From Cafeteria roenbergensis (taxonomy: Eukaryota > Sar > Bigyra > Bicosoecida > Cafeteriaceae), in the NCBI GenBank assembly GCA_008330645.1, contig VLTN01000001.1, positions 1,178,001-1,242,000 of the forward strand: a DNA stretch of 64,000 nucleotides, written 5' to 3'. The position numbers and the translations under genes were made by a program. Of this stretch, positions 30,701-40,557 are shown one piece after another (position 1 is the stretch's first letter; the number at the start of each line of letters is the position of its first letter). The notes beneath the pieces were generated by a model. It was not told the origin of the DNA and made no database searches. It worked only from the letters and a program-made list of their open reading frames with translations.

Positions 30701-33700
30701 GCGGCAGCCTCGGCGGCGGAAGCGTCAGCTGACGCCCTGTGCCTGGCTTCAGCGGATTCGCCGTCGCGCGCGGGCGACTGGCGCACGGCGGCTCGCGGGG
30801 GCGACCTGCTGCTGCCGAGGGGCGGGCGCCTTCCGGAGTGCTGGCTCAGCCGAACGACGCTGCGTCGGTCGCTCGACACGCGAGCGCCCCGTTCGTCAGC
30901 CAGCGAGCCCCCGCTCCGCCGCGAGGCAGCGCCCCTCCCGCCGGTCGACGCGGGGATGCGCTTGCCCCCCTGAGCCGTCTGCGTCGAAGCCTGCTTGCTG
31001 GGGGGGGGCAGCGGCCTTGCCTGCGGGGCCCGGCCTCCGCCCGCGCCAGCGCCCCAGGCCCTGTCAAGCGAGGCGGCGCTCTCGGCAAGACTGGCTCTCA
31101 CGGGCTCGGCGGGACGGACACTGGATGAGGCAGCGTGGCCGAACGAGCCTCGCTGTGCCCAGGCCTCGGGGGGGGCGGGGGGCGACGACGGTGGCGGCGG
31201 GGGAGGGGGCGACTCAGACCGCGGGGACGGGGCCCAGGCAGCCCGCGCCAGGAGCGACCCAGTGGTCGGGATGACGCGCGCGGCCTCTAGCGACCGAAGC
31301 AGAGCCGCTGTGGCGGTGCGTACCAGCCCGTCATTGAGCGCGCTCGAGCGAACGCCGCCTTCCCAGGGCCCTGGGTCGCTTGGCCGCCTGCCCTTGCCTG
31401 GCTGCGCCCACGGCTGCTGCCGCCCCTGCTGCTGCTCCCGCTGGGCGTCGCCTTGTCGCTGGAACTGGTGCTCCTGCTGCTGCCAGGCCGCAGGGGGAAG
31501 CTGCTCGCCTGTGGCCGGCGGCGCCCGCCGCGCGGGCGCATCCGCGCCGTCGGTGTTGCCCGACGACGAAGTGCCTTCCAGTGCTGACTGCGTGGAGGCA
31601 GAGCTTGCCGGCAGCGGGAGCGACACTGCGGCTGCAGAGCCAGAGGCAGTGGCGGGGGCAACGAGCGGTGCCCTGCCGCTGCCCGGGGCGGCACCCGCAC
31701 CCGCGCCGCAGGCGGAGGGCTGGGAGTCACCCCCCGCAGTGGCAGCGTCGCTGGCCGGCCCCATGCTGGGAAGGCCAGTCCCCGGCCCGGCGGGGGCTTG
31801 GGCGGCACTGGGGCCCGACGCGGCAGCGGCGCCCGGCGCGCGCTCTGCCGGTGGCACTTGGCCGGCCGGCGGACCAGGAGGCACTGACGCGTGCGACCGG
31901 CGCTCCGGCTGCGACCGCTGAGGGCCCGCAAGGGGCCTGTCAGCTCCCGTGGCAGACGATGCTTCGGGCCGCGAAGCCTGGGCGGAGAGGGGCGGCGCGG
32001 CGCCGCTCGGCTGGCCCCGCTGCCCCCCGAGGCCGGCGCCTGCAGCGGCGGCCGCACCGCCCCGCAAATCTTTGGCCGGCGTGGCTGGCTCGCTGGGTGG
32101 GGGAGGGGGCACGGACGTTCCAGACGATCGCGCCGCGCTCTCGCGAGTCACATCCCCGTCGTACTTGGCCGGCAGAACCGCTGGCTCGCCTTCAAACTCG
32201 TCCCCATACGAGTCCTCGCCCTCTGAGGGAACCTCTGCCGCAGCTGGTGCGGGCGCTGGCGCTGGCGCTGGTGCGGGCGCTGGCGCTGGCGCCGCAGCCT
32301 TCGCGGCAGCCATTGCCGATGCCCCTGCCGACAGGAAGGCGTCACGCATCGACTCGAACGTGGGCGAGCCTGGAGATGCGGTAGAGCCGACTGCGCCAGC
32401 CGCCGCGGAAGGCGCCGCGGAGGGGTCCAGCCTGGGGCGGGTGCTGGCGGCCGCGTCGTCATCCGCATTGCCAGCCGCAGAGGCAGTTGTGGTCGAACCA
32501 CGAGGGCCTCCCGGCCCGGCCTTGGCCTTCCCTGACCGTCCTGCGGTCGGCGTCCTGGGCGGCTCTGCATCGGCGCGCACCTCATGCCGCCTGGCCAAGT
32601 GCTGCATCGCCATCTCCCGCACGCGAGCTCGGCGGGCCGCAGCGCGAGCGGCCTCATCCTCCTCCTCCTCCTCCTCCTCCTCTTCCTCGATGGGCTCGTC
32701 GCCCAGCTCCTTGCCACCGCGATCGCGACTGCCATCGCGTGAGGTGTCGTCGGTTCGGCCGGTGCCAGAGACGTCTCCGTCCGTGATGCTGCTGTCCCGG
32801 CCTCTGCCGCGGTGGCCGGGCGAGGGCGCTTCGTCGGACATCTCAAACTCCGCATCCGCTGAATCCGCCCCAACGTCACCGCCAGGCCCCGCCCCGGACC
32901 TCCCAGCACTGCCGCCGCCGCGACGCTCGCCTTCGTGGCCGTCGCTGTCACTGCCCTCGGGCGCCTCAGGCACCGCCGACTGCTTCCGCAGCGCCTTGAG
33001 CCGCTCAGCGGCCCGCGCACGCGCCTGCGCGAGCAAGCTCTCATCCCGCCCAGGCCTCAAGTCAGCAGATATATCCAAGGAAGAGGAGTCCTCGCCCGGC
33101 GACAGCGGGCCGTGCCGGCCGCGAACCGGCGAGTCCTCGTCCGCTGACGACGTCGCATCCCACGCCCCACGGCCGTCCCCCGGCCGAGCGCTGCCAGTTG
33201 CCACGCCCGCCCTGCCCCCGCCGCCTGGCGCCGACCTGGAGCCCCGTTTGGCCTCGTCGTCCTCCGCGCGCAGCCTCGCCTCTCGCGCCCGCCGCAGAGC
33301 CTCGAGCCGCTGCTGCACGCGGTCGTCCACCGATCCACCGGCGCTTGGGCCGCTGCCCGCCGACCCCGTCCCTACAGCAGAGCTCCTGGCAGAGCCGATT
33401 CCGAGCTCTGCCAGGCGGCGCGCGCGGGCCTCGGAGGCCGCTTTGCGGGCTTCTGCCTCCTCCTTGCGGTGACGGGACGAACCTGTTGACCCGCTGCGCT
33501 TGGCTTTACGCCGGGCGCTCCGCTCTCGCTCTCGCTCGGTCGTGGAGGGACCGAGGTCAAAATCGTAGCCGCCGCCGCCCCCGCCGCCAAAGCCGCTCCC
33601 TCCCCCACCAGAGCCGCCCAGCGCGCCCCCAAAGCTTCCGCCGCCGCCATAACCTGACCCAAAGCCAGTCCTCCCGGCTCCGTAGCCGCCGCCAAAGGCT

Positions 33701-33921
33701 CCGCCCACGCCTCCTTGCGCCGCTGAAAACAACCCGCCGCCGCCGCCGCCCATACCGTCCAGGTCGTCGTCACCATCGTCGCCTGTATACACTGCGGCAC
33801 ACAGTTGATCCAAACGCAGCGCAAACTCGGCTTTGGCGCGCAAACCATGGCTCACGCGACGCCAGCACGGCCGCACGAAAACCCGCGGCCTCTCGCGCCC
33901 GCTCACCGCCAGGTCCGGCAT
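27796..33921 (-). CDS. Giant disordered/coiled-coil protein, CEP162-like
   Basis: Minus-strand frame of 2,041 residues. In order: Gly-rich N-terminal segment with FGGG-type runs (residues 55-125), a basic helical stretch, acidic and Ser-rich regions with a Glu run (32654-32692), a (PA)n run near 32250-32290, the acidic motif SEGEDSYGDEFEGEP near residue 565, disordered Pro/Gln/Ser regions, then coiled coils from about residue 1100. Two segments recall CEP162 (a ciliary transition-zone microtubule protein): the SYGDEFE-type acidic motif, and RVASLITSAPLPVAVRDQIK followed by GLEAALEQ near residue 1605. The assignment is tentative. The N-terminus is uncertain: the first ~50 residues look non-coding and contain a possible short intron (GTGAGC near 33850 to ACAG near 33790), but no phase-consistent exon pair was found. 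The C-terminal coiled coil ends in a basic tail. Confidence 0.72.
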   Translation of the reverse strand: MPDLAVSGRERPRVFVRPCWRRVSHGLRAKAEFALRLDQLCAAVYTGDDGDDDLDGMGGGGGGLFSAAQGGVGGAFGGGYGAGRTGFGSGYGGGGSFGGALGGSGGGGSGFGGGGGGGYDFDLGPSTTERERERSARRKAKRSGSTGSSRHRKEEAEARKAASEARARRLAELGIGSARSSAVGTGSAGSGPSAGGSVDDRVQQRLEALRRAREARLRAEDDEAKRGSRSAPGGGGRAGVATGSARPGDGRGAWDATSSADEDSPVRGRHGPLSPGEDSSSLDISADLRPGRDESLLAQARARAAERLKALRKQSAVPEAPEGSDSDGHEGERRGGGSAGRSGAGPGGDVGADSADAEFEMSDEAPSPGHRGRGRDSSITDGDVSGTGRTDDTSRDGSRDRGGKELGDEPIEEEEEEEEEEDEAARAAARRARVREMAMQHLARRHEVRADAEPPRTPTAGRSGKAKAGPGGPRGSTTTASAAGNADDDAAASTRPRLDPSAAPSAAAGAVGSTASPGSPTFESMRDAFLSAGASAMAAAKAAAPAPAPAPAPAPAPAPAAAEVPSEGEDSYGDEFEGEPAVLPAKYDGDVTRESAARSSGTSVPPPPPSEPATPAKDLRGGAAAAAGAGLGGQRGQPSGAAPPLSAQASRPEASSATGADRPLAGPQRSQPERRSHASVPPGPPAGQVPPAERAPGAAAASGPSAAQAPAGPGTGLPSMGPASDAATAGGDSQPSACGAGAGAAPGSGRAPLVAPATASGSAAAVSLPLPASSASTQSALEGTSSSGNTDGADAPARRAPPATGEQLPPAAWQQQEHQFQRQGDAQREQQQGRQQPWAQPGKGRRPSDPGPWEGGVRSSALNDGLVRTATAALLRSLEAARVIPTTGSLLARAAWAPSPRSESPPPPPPPSSPPAPPEAWAQRGSFGHAASSSVRPAEPVRASLAESAASLDRAWGAGAGGGRAPQARPLPPPSKQASTQTAQGGKRIPASTGGRGAASRRSGGSLADERGARVSSDRRSVVRLSQHSGRRPPLGSSRSPPRAAVRQSPARDGESAEARHRASADASAAEAAAARAAAEAAERSAKRLAAADAATRAELDRTAARAAAAEAEAASLRSQVARLRSLAQQSGSQQQRPQYGHSAGSRAHGPGGGEPASGGWAQPSEGGRGHDEVDLTQQRDTSDGPHHYQPTEQQQGPQGGPVRARPWRDDVTRSSLPASSSLVAIDEAPEHSVHGDRSPRERGEDGSWKWTGRVEPAGGGRWEPSPRPAAAEPGAAAGRERTSSSEVARMPVGVASMLSARDALLKRVVAAIEAAGASAPAGPAEDAAGIGEAGPSATGQDSEAGAGDGGGAAREAKPFPAFGRSSGGAGKGILSEAQRSALGAALEAAELAMAEARAAERALEQRALEFTSDRSKRPLTAGADGAAGRQDEAAWRLGRELELDAAHRGAAERWAEERSDLRRRLSLAEARAAEAAAELTAQRAAREAAELRMAGVSRQQLDAERAQDSATVRRAEEERAGWQREHADMERRVAWLTRALDAANQAGEAARREASEARAAASEAARAREASGTAAGASAAAASTAGAASKKGKAGGAVDDPRRVASLITSAPLPVAVRDQIKGLEAALEQARASTREAEEEGASQLRQARADFEKQAHAWRAARARLEREAEALRKRLRLRDQHQAVAEAEDEAADAEADSAAAAAAAPRPRQTAADEDDERGGDEDDADSEQEEQRFASSASSAAGSDASASWPGGDADRSLRGMTEQSPRRRGGGSAPAAKPTRRAGAGARPGRASPVRASAPGAAEAPMGGSDSAGETKSPERAPTAAHRRVLPAAGARGAAGRHGAHGPGSSARAVADPAGALTTGPAAQAPDLHKDEMLASLRREADAAKADAAAARALCETMASTIRRLALAKLDSPAVKASPADRLSLLQSQLQATELQMQARDAALARAQEDLSLARERVASQSGSHSAETRRLREALSAKDQQLEGLRGLVMGLKERVAALAAASADRPKQGSRSSAKAPARGTRGRLTGR
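32654..32692 (-). repeat. (GAG)n tract coding for poly-Glu
   Basis: About twelve near-perfect TCC/CTC triplets on the plus strand encode a run of ten or more Glu on the minus strand in the CEP162-like gene. Replication slippage would change length without breaking the frame. Confidence 0.9.
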
Positions 33922-34553
33922 CCAAGCCCTGCGGCAGTCAAATCAGGGGGCAAGGGTCGCGCTGCTGGGCTGGAAGGCCGGGCAGACCGCGGCCGGCCTG
34001 CCGCGCGTCGGTCGGAGGCGAGTGGGATGGTTCGCAGGCGCCGCTTGAATTTCGGCCTCACGTAGCTCATGCCTTCCGCGCCCCCCAGAGCCGCCCGATG
34101 GCCGCGGGCTGACCGAGTTGCCGAGGCTGCCTTCTCGAGCCGTGTCTGAGCGCCGCCACTCCAGCTCGGCGGCGGCTGCCGCGGTGCGCGTGGGGGTGGT
34201 GCGGGCGGGTGCCGCTGCAGAGCCAAGGTCAACCGCGACGGGGCTGTGCTCTCGCCGGCCGGCGGAACCAGTGGCTGCAACCAGCCAACCGACCAGCCCT
34301 CGGCATCGAAGCCTCGCGGGTGTCACATGCGAGCCATCGCCTCAGTGACCACGCGGCGCCGGCGGCAAACGTGTGGCGCGGTCATGGGTGCGACGGGGAC
34401 TCGGCTGTTGCATATTCGAATTGCGGCCAGCACGCGCTATTAAAAAAGCTGCATGTGGCCCTGCGCAGTGCTGTTTGGCCGACATGAGAACCAAATCTCT
34501 GCAAGAGAGGCGCTGCTGAGCTCAAACGGGGCAGCGGCCGCAAGTCTGCGGGA
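33922..34553. other. Intergenic region, 632 bp
   Basis: Between two tandem minus-strand genes: upstream of the CEP162-like gene and downstream of the MFS gene. It has an AT-richer patch near 34408-34452 (TTGCATATTCGAATTGCGGC and then TATTAAAAAAGCTGC), rare for this DNA and possibly linked to the 3' end of the MFS transcript. An undetected 5' exon of the CEP162-like gene could lie here. No RNA gene recognised. Confidence 0.4.
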
Positions 34554-36656
34554 TCAGGCCCTCGCGTCCGTCAGTTGCTCGTCTGCCTGCGCCTCGTCCT
34601 CTGCTTGCGCCCGCGCCTGGCGCTGCCTCGCAAGCTTGGCGTCCTTCTCCCGCATGGCGTATGGAAGACTGAGCTCCTCTGGTAGCGTCCACGCAAGGAC
34701 GGCCACCACTGCGTTGAGCACGGCCCCCACGATGAACGGCGGCCAAGCCGATGCCGTTGTCGCGAGCGCCCACGCCAGGACGGCCCCACCGACGGCCGGC
34801 CCCACCGCCTTGCCCACGGATGCCGTTGCCATGGCCACGCCGTTGACCGCCCCCCGCTCGCCGTCCGGAACGGAGCTGTTAACCAAAACGGCGCAGGCGG
34901 TGAAGGACACGATGGCGGCGCTGAGCCGGAGGAACACCATTGCGATCGCTGCGGCCATGACCGCGGGGCGGTCCCACGCCACTGTGACACCAGGCACCTC
35001 CTCCGTGGGAATGGGGCTCCCTGGGACCACCGGCTGAGGCGTCACTCCCGGGCCGAGCGCCAGGCCCGAGACCAGCGGCGCCACGAGCACCAGCGGCACT
35101 TGGATCGCGGCGCCCACCCAGAACAGCGTGCGCGTTGGCAACCTCCGCATCACCAGCTGGCAAACCGTCAGCTGCAGCACCACCATGGCGGCGCCGGACG
35201 CGGCCAGCACCGTCCCCACGTCCGCCGCACTGAGCCCCAGGCCGCCGTGCACCGGCTGCGCCTGCGCCCAGAGCGGGAAGACCTCGTCTACGAGGATGGT
35301 CCCGCAGCTGTACAGCGTGTAGATGCCGATCACCTTGCCCACGTGCCGGCGGCAGAGCATCCAACGGCGGCCGTCCGCTGCCGCGGCTTCGTCGGCGCGG
35401 CCCTCCGCCTCGGCCTCAAGCTCCGCGATGCGAGCAGGGTCGGCGGGCCGGCCTGGCGGGGCCGCTGCGAGCGCCGCCGAGCGCGAGGCCAGCGCGTCTT
35501 GCGACCCCTCCGCGCCCTCAGACGCGGCCACAGAGGCCGCGCTGCCCGGAGCAGCAGCCCTGGCCGGGGCTGCGCCCCCGTCCTCGCCTCTGGGAACGAG
35601 CTCTGCGCTGCCGCTGGCGTCCGTCAGCTCGATGCCAGAGTCCTCCAAGGCGGTGTCCGACCCCGCTTGACTGGCAGGGGCGCCGGACAGGGGAACGGAG
35701 TCGCTCGGCACGGCGGCATCGCCGCTGCCCGCCGACGATGATGCGACGGCCGGGGTCCTGGACATCCAGCGGAGGCCCCGTGGGAGGGGGGCGTGTTGCG
35801 AGAGCGTTTCGGGCAGCAGGAACCACACCGCGACGACGGCCAGCGCGCCGATGACAGCCACCACGAGGGCTGGCGGCATGAACGGGTACTCCTCCCCCAC
35901 AGGGCCCACACCCAGGAGGAGCCCGCCCAGCGCTGGGCCGAGGACAAGCCCGAGCGACCAGCCGGCGGTCAAGAAGGTCATGGCAACCGCCTGCTGCTTG
36001 GGCGAGGTCACAATCTCCCCGGTCACGGCCTTGTTCACTCCGACCACCCCGTTGACGACGCCCGTCACGACGCGCAGGGTCACCGCCATGGCGAAGCTGG
36101 AGCTGATGGAGAACAAGATGTTGACAACGACGCAGAGCAGCGTGCCGATGAGGATCACTGGCTTGCGCCCGATGCGGTCGGACAACCAGCCTGCGGGCCG
36201 GGCAGACAACAAGCAAGTGTGGGTGGGCGCGGGAACGTGAGCGCCTGCACGCGAGGCGCGCTGGTTGCTGCTGCGGAGCCCAGCCACCAGCGCCGAGCGG
36301 AACAGAGCAGCGGAGAAAGAAGCCAGAGTTGCAATCGAGCGGCCGCTCGTCATTGCGCCCCCATGCGAATCTCAGCGCTGCCTTGAAGCAGAACCACGAG
36401 GAGGCGCCTTGCGCGTGCCGGCCTCACCCCAGAGAGTCGACGTCAGAACGCGGCCCGCCATGAACGCCGCACCGAGAATACCGGCGTAGCCACCCACCTC
36501 GTCGATGGGCATGTCGAGCAAGCTGGAGGCCATGGGGCCCACAATCGGGAATGCTGCCGTCAGCACCAGCGCCGATGCGAGCTGCGCCGATGTGATGGCT
36601 GCAAGCGCAAGCCATGGCATCGGAGCTGTCTCGCCTTCGGCGTGAAGTTGTGGCAT
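34554..36656 (-). CDS. Major facilitator superfamily transporter (ZIFL/TetA-like)
   Basis: Two exons, 36656-36428 and 36190-34554, with a phase-1 intron (GTGAGG...CGCAG); 621 residues, or 609 from the second ATG at 36620. Exon 1 gives the first two membrane helices (TSAQLASALVLTAAFPIVG and GILGAAFMAGRVLTSTLWG). The splice rebuilds the hallmark MFS loop as LWG|WLSDRIGRKPVILIG, strong proof of the intron. Further helices include VVNILFSISSSFAMAVTLRV and LVVAVIGALAVVAVWFLLPE. A central cytoplasmic loop of about 170 residues is acidic and Ala/Ser-rich, longer than usual, and the second six-helix half runs from residue 370 to 590. The layout fits the zinc-induced-facilitator-like/TetA drug:H+ antiporter branch; substrate unknown. 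The C-terminus is a charged cytoplasmic helix. Confidence 0.87.
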
Positions 36657-37026
36657 CGCTTCGCTCCGCTGCTCTGGCGCGCGGACCCGCGAGCTTCGCC
36701 CCAGTAAAGACAAGCACAACCAAACTTGATTCCGGCGCGGGGCGGGGCGTGGGAGTGTCCCCCTTCGGACCAAGGGTGCTCGCACGACGGCTGGCCACGT
36801 CGGGGCGGAAAAATTGGGATGCTTGCTCGCGCACAAATAAGGCGCCAGAGAACGCGAGAAGCCACGACAACGCCGCCCCGCCGTCACAGGGAGGGGCGGA
36901 GGCGCCGTTGTCCGCGCCCTGCATTGGATCGGGGCAGCAACTGACGTCTAGGCGCTTGCGTCGCCGCCTTGGCGACGCAGCGCGGGAGGCTGAGTCCGGC
37001 CACGGGCCGTGACTGATCTGTTGCCG
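36657..37026. promoter_or_regulatory. Divergent intergenic region, MFS gene / four-exon membrane gene
   Basis: 370 bp between outward-pointing genes, likely holding both promoters. The MFS frame stays open upstream to 36887 but the translation is Arg/Pro-rich and unlike the protein, so I treat it as leader. No motif recognised. Confidence 0.4.
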
Positions 37027-40000
37027 ATGCTGCACAACTCCACGGCGGCCCACTGGAACGGCCTGGCCCCGGAAGCGGCGGACGAGGTGGCCGTTGTGTC
37101 GGCAGTGGGGGCACTTCACATTGCGCTGGTGAGGGCGGAGTAGCGGGGAGGCTGAGGGTGCTGGCGATGGGCGGGAGTCGTCAGCAATCGACGCGGGTCA
37201 GTGCTAGCCTGCCCGCCGCGCCTGCCGACGAGGCCTGGCGCGCCTTGGCCTTCCTCAGCTGCGATTTCCTGCGCGGCGCGGTGTACCTTCCTCTCGCAGC
37301 TGTTTTGGATTGTCACAAGGCTGATGCTCCGGCACCGGGATGCAGAGGCTTCTGTGCGGCAACGCCTGGCTTCCGCAGGTTTGACCGCCACGCTTGCGGC
37401 GGCCTTGCTTGCCGCGGCTGGCGCTTCTGTGGCGTGGCTGTTTCTGCGCGACTGTCCCGAGTGCTCGATGCAAAGCACGCCGTCAGCGGCCGCGCTGGAG
37501 GCGCTGGCAGAGGGAGTGGCTTGGTCCGCGTGAGTTGCCTGCCACGGAGTGTCGGGCGTGCCTGGTGCTCGGCAGGGGGACCGCGAGCAAGGCCTGTTCC
37601 CGCCTTCCCCCCTGCTCCGGGGGGGGGGGGGGGGGGGCAAACAGGGCGAGCGAGACAGACAATGAGAGACAGCGAGACAGAGACAGCGACATCGGGGAGC
37701 GCGCTGCCGACTGGGGGCCCCGCGCGACTGAAGAGCCCGGAGAGGGGGGGAGGGGGAATGGCGGCGCACGAGCAGGGACGACACTGCGCCTCCCCACGCG
37801 TGCGTGACACCTGGCTCTGATCGTTGCGCAGGGCGGTCGCTGCTGCATGCGGGTTCGTGGTGGCACGGCTCGACACACAATTCGCTTTCGTCGTCGTTTT
37901 TGTGAGTCGCGCTCTGCCCCCCCCCTTGCTCGTTCGCCTCGGCGGTGGCGACACGCGACGGGGGCGGAACTGGCCTCTGCGGCGATCGCTTCCTCCTCGG
38001 CTCCGCGCTACCGCTTCGAGCCAAGATCGCCTTTTGTGTGCCTCGCAGTCCGGCCTGAGCTGGACGAGCTTGCGCATAGCTGCCACCGTCGCTACCAAGT
38101 ATCGCCCAGTCGTTGCTGGCACCGTCGCTGCTGCGGCAGCCTTGGTGGAAGGCTCGGCGGTCGTGGCCGCTGGCCAGCTCGTCGCTGTGGAGCGCTACCG
38201 CGCTGCCCTGATAGCGGTGGCGCAAGCTCGGCGCGTGGCTGCGGCAATGGACGCAGAGATCGCTCCGTTCCAGACCCAAGCCGGGCTGCCAGCCGGCGTG
38301 ACGTCGCAGGCAGAGGCCGTACCACCGGCGCGGGCTGGCGCCCGCCCGCACCAAGAAGCGTCCCCGGCGTCAGCGCCTGCGCGCTTGATCCGTCGCGTTG
38401 CGCAGCTGAGCATGTCGTCGATTCACAGCCGGCTGGTTGCCGTTCGGGCGCTTCAGTGCACGGCGGCGTACGTATGCGCCGTCCGCGTCCTGAGCGCCAT
38501 GGCCCATGCCGGAGGCCTGACAGCGTGGGTTGGCCCTCAGCTGCTCGCCTCCGCGTCCCTCCTGGTGTGCGTCCTGGCCATCGCGAAGCACGCGCTCTTC
38601 GCCCACCACCCGCCCATTCTGGCAAGCTTCCACCGCGGGAGCGCCCGGGCTGGCGGCCCGCAGCACGCGCCGAGGCCGTCGCTTGCCGGGTCCTCTCTCT
38701 CTGAAGCAATGGGCCGGCAGGAGTGCGACGAGCAGCGCCCGCGCGTGTGGCTGCTGCCAGCGGACGACCACGACTGCGCGCGTGCTCCGCGTGCGCCCCG
38801 TGTGCCGGAGCGTTCGCCTCAGGCGTACGAACCGCACCGTTGGGCGGCCAGCGGCGCCGGTGCCGCCTGCGGTGCGGAGCTTGCGCGAGACCGCGCGGCC
38901 TCCCCGGCGAGAGCTGACGCAGCCCGGCACCGGAGCCGCAGCGGCTCGCCAGCGGGCCAGGGCCTGGCGCCCTCCATGCCTGGCACGGCGACCACGGGCG
39001 CCTCCGCGCCGCGCCAGGGAGTCCTGCTGTCGCTGCCGGCGGAGAGAGGCGCAAACGCCCCGGGTGGGCCCATCCATGCGCCGACGCCCTTCCGCCGGCT
39101 GCCCCGCAGCAGCCCGGCCGCAGTCGTGCCTCAAGCGGTTGCACTGTCGCCGTCGTCCGGCGCAGCGCTCGAGCTACAACGGCCCGAGCCGGGCGGGCGC
39201 TGGGTCGCTGAGGCGCCTCCCCTCGCCCCCCCCCACGCGCGTCACTGGCTTCCGGGGCCGTCGCGCTCCGCAGACGGGGGCGTGGCGCCGGCCATGCGCG
39301 GCGGACGGGCGGCCTCTGGTGGAGTCGCAGGGCCCCGCCGCGCCGCCTCAGCGAGCGCAGAGCCGCAGGGCGACGTTTCGTGGGCGCTGCCGCGCAGGCA
39401 TGCCAGGCCCAGCCCAGAGACGGTTCGGAGCAGGCGACACCGGGCGCGCCAGGCCCACGCCAGAAGCAGCAGCCCCGCCGGTGCGGTCGGGCGGCGCAAT
39501 GTCACGCTGCGCCCGGCGCTGGGGCTCGCTGAGGGGCCGCCTCTGGCCGGGCAGCCGCCGCTCCACCAGCCCGGGGTTCGCTTCCGCGAGGCTCAGCGGC
39601 CGCTGCTGCGCGCTCGGATGCTTGGGCCAGAGGCGTGGCTGGCAGCCAGGCTGTCCCCGGCCGGGTGGCCGCTGCAGCCACAAGAGGCCAGCGCGCCAGT
39701 GAGTTGCGCAGGCGCCAAGAGAGTTGTAGCCGTTTTGGGGCCAGCAGGGGACCTCGCGGAACCGTCCGAAGGCAGGAGGGCGACGTGCTCGATGCAAGGC
39801 AGGCGACACTGCAAAAGGCTCGCGTCCATCGCAAGAAGGATGCGGGAGGAGGGGTCTGCCACCCAGCCGCCAGGGGAGATCGGGAAGCATGTAGGGTGTG
39901 ATGCACGCTCAGGGGACACGGCCTTGCGTGCCCGGCACGGGCGGAGCGGCACGACGCGAGGCGCGCCATTGACGATTGACGGCCCGACGCTTGTCGTCCC

Positions 40001-40130
40001 CGTGCAGTTCCCCCGCGGACCTGAGACGCAGCCTGCGCGCTTGCTTGCGTTCTGCCGGGTGTCGGGGCTTGGCTCGGTGTTGGATTCGAGCTGGGAGCAC
40101 TGGCCGGGAGCGTGGTCGCGGCTTGAGTGA
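37027..40130 (+). CDS. Four-exon predicted membrane protein with long disordered tail
   Basis: Exons 37027-37128, 37300-37529, 37832-37901 and 38049-40130; introns 171, 302 and 147 bp with GTGAG donors and CGCAG acceptors and phases 0, 2 and 0, all agreeing; 827 residues. Exon 1 starts MLHNSTAAHWNGLAPEAADE. Exon 2 holds a membrane helix (AGLTATLAAALLAAAGASVA) followed by LRDCPECSM with a CxxC pair. Exon 3 is only 70 bp. Exon 4 adds hydrophobic segments near residues 145-175 (VVAGTVAAAAALVEGSAVVA), 270-285 and 290-315 (LLASASLLVCVLAIAKHALF). From about residue 330 on it is Pro/Arg/Ala-rich and disordered. I do not recognise the family. The weakest part is whether the last 400 residues are truly coding; they stay open and end in a plausible LVVPVQFPRGPETQPARLLA segment. 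Confidence 0.68.
37619..37695 (+). repeat. Poly-G run followed by GAGACA-type microsatellite in an intron
   Basis: Twenty consecutive G at 37619-37638, then purine-rich GACAGA/GAGACA units to about 37695, all within the second intron of the four-exon membrane gene. The G run could form a G-quadruplex in the coding-strand RNA and is also a likely site of sequencing error. Confidence 0.9.
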
Positions 40131-40557
40131 CTCGGCACGCGCACCCCCTTGGCTCCAAGCAAAGGATGCGACGGCGCCGCATGCGCTCCGGGGCGTCACG
40201 GCGCCTGCGCCATCTTCAGTTGGCTGATGGCCCGCGAGTGGCGGGCTGCACTTCGCCTGCGACTGCCTGGTTGTCAAGCGCTCGCGCAAAACTTGCGTGC
40301 CGTTGCTCCTCTGCTCTGCCCGGCTGGCGCAGCTGCAATTGCCTCCGCACGCCAGGGAGGCGACGCAGAGGAGGCCTCGCACACGGGGCACCTGTGCTGC
40401 TCCGAGAGCCCGGCGCCGTCGCGGCTTCACCGGGGAGCCAGATCCGGGCGGGGAATCTGCACCGGCCAACCAAGGCAGCCCGGCGCGGCGCTGTCCACGG
40501 GCCTCGAGAGCCTCGACAAAACTTGCTTCGGCTGGGAGCTCCGCGCTGCTGACCGCC
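40131..40557. other. Intergenic region, 427 bp
   Basis: Between two tandem plus-strand genes. No RNA gene, exon or repeat recognised; presumably 3' UTR plus promoter. Confidence 0.4.
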
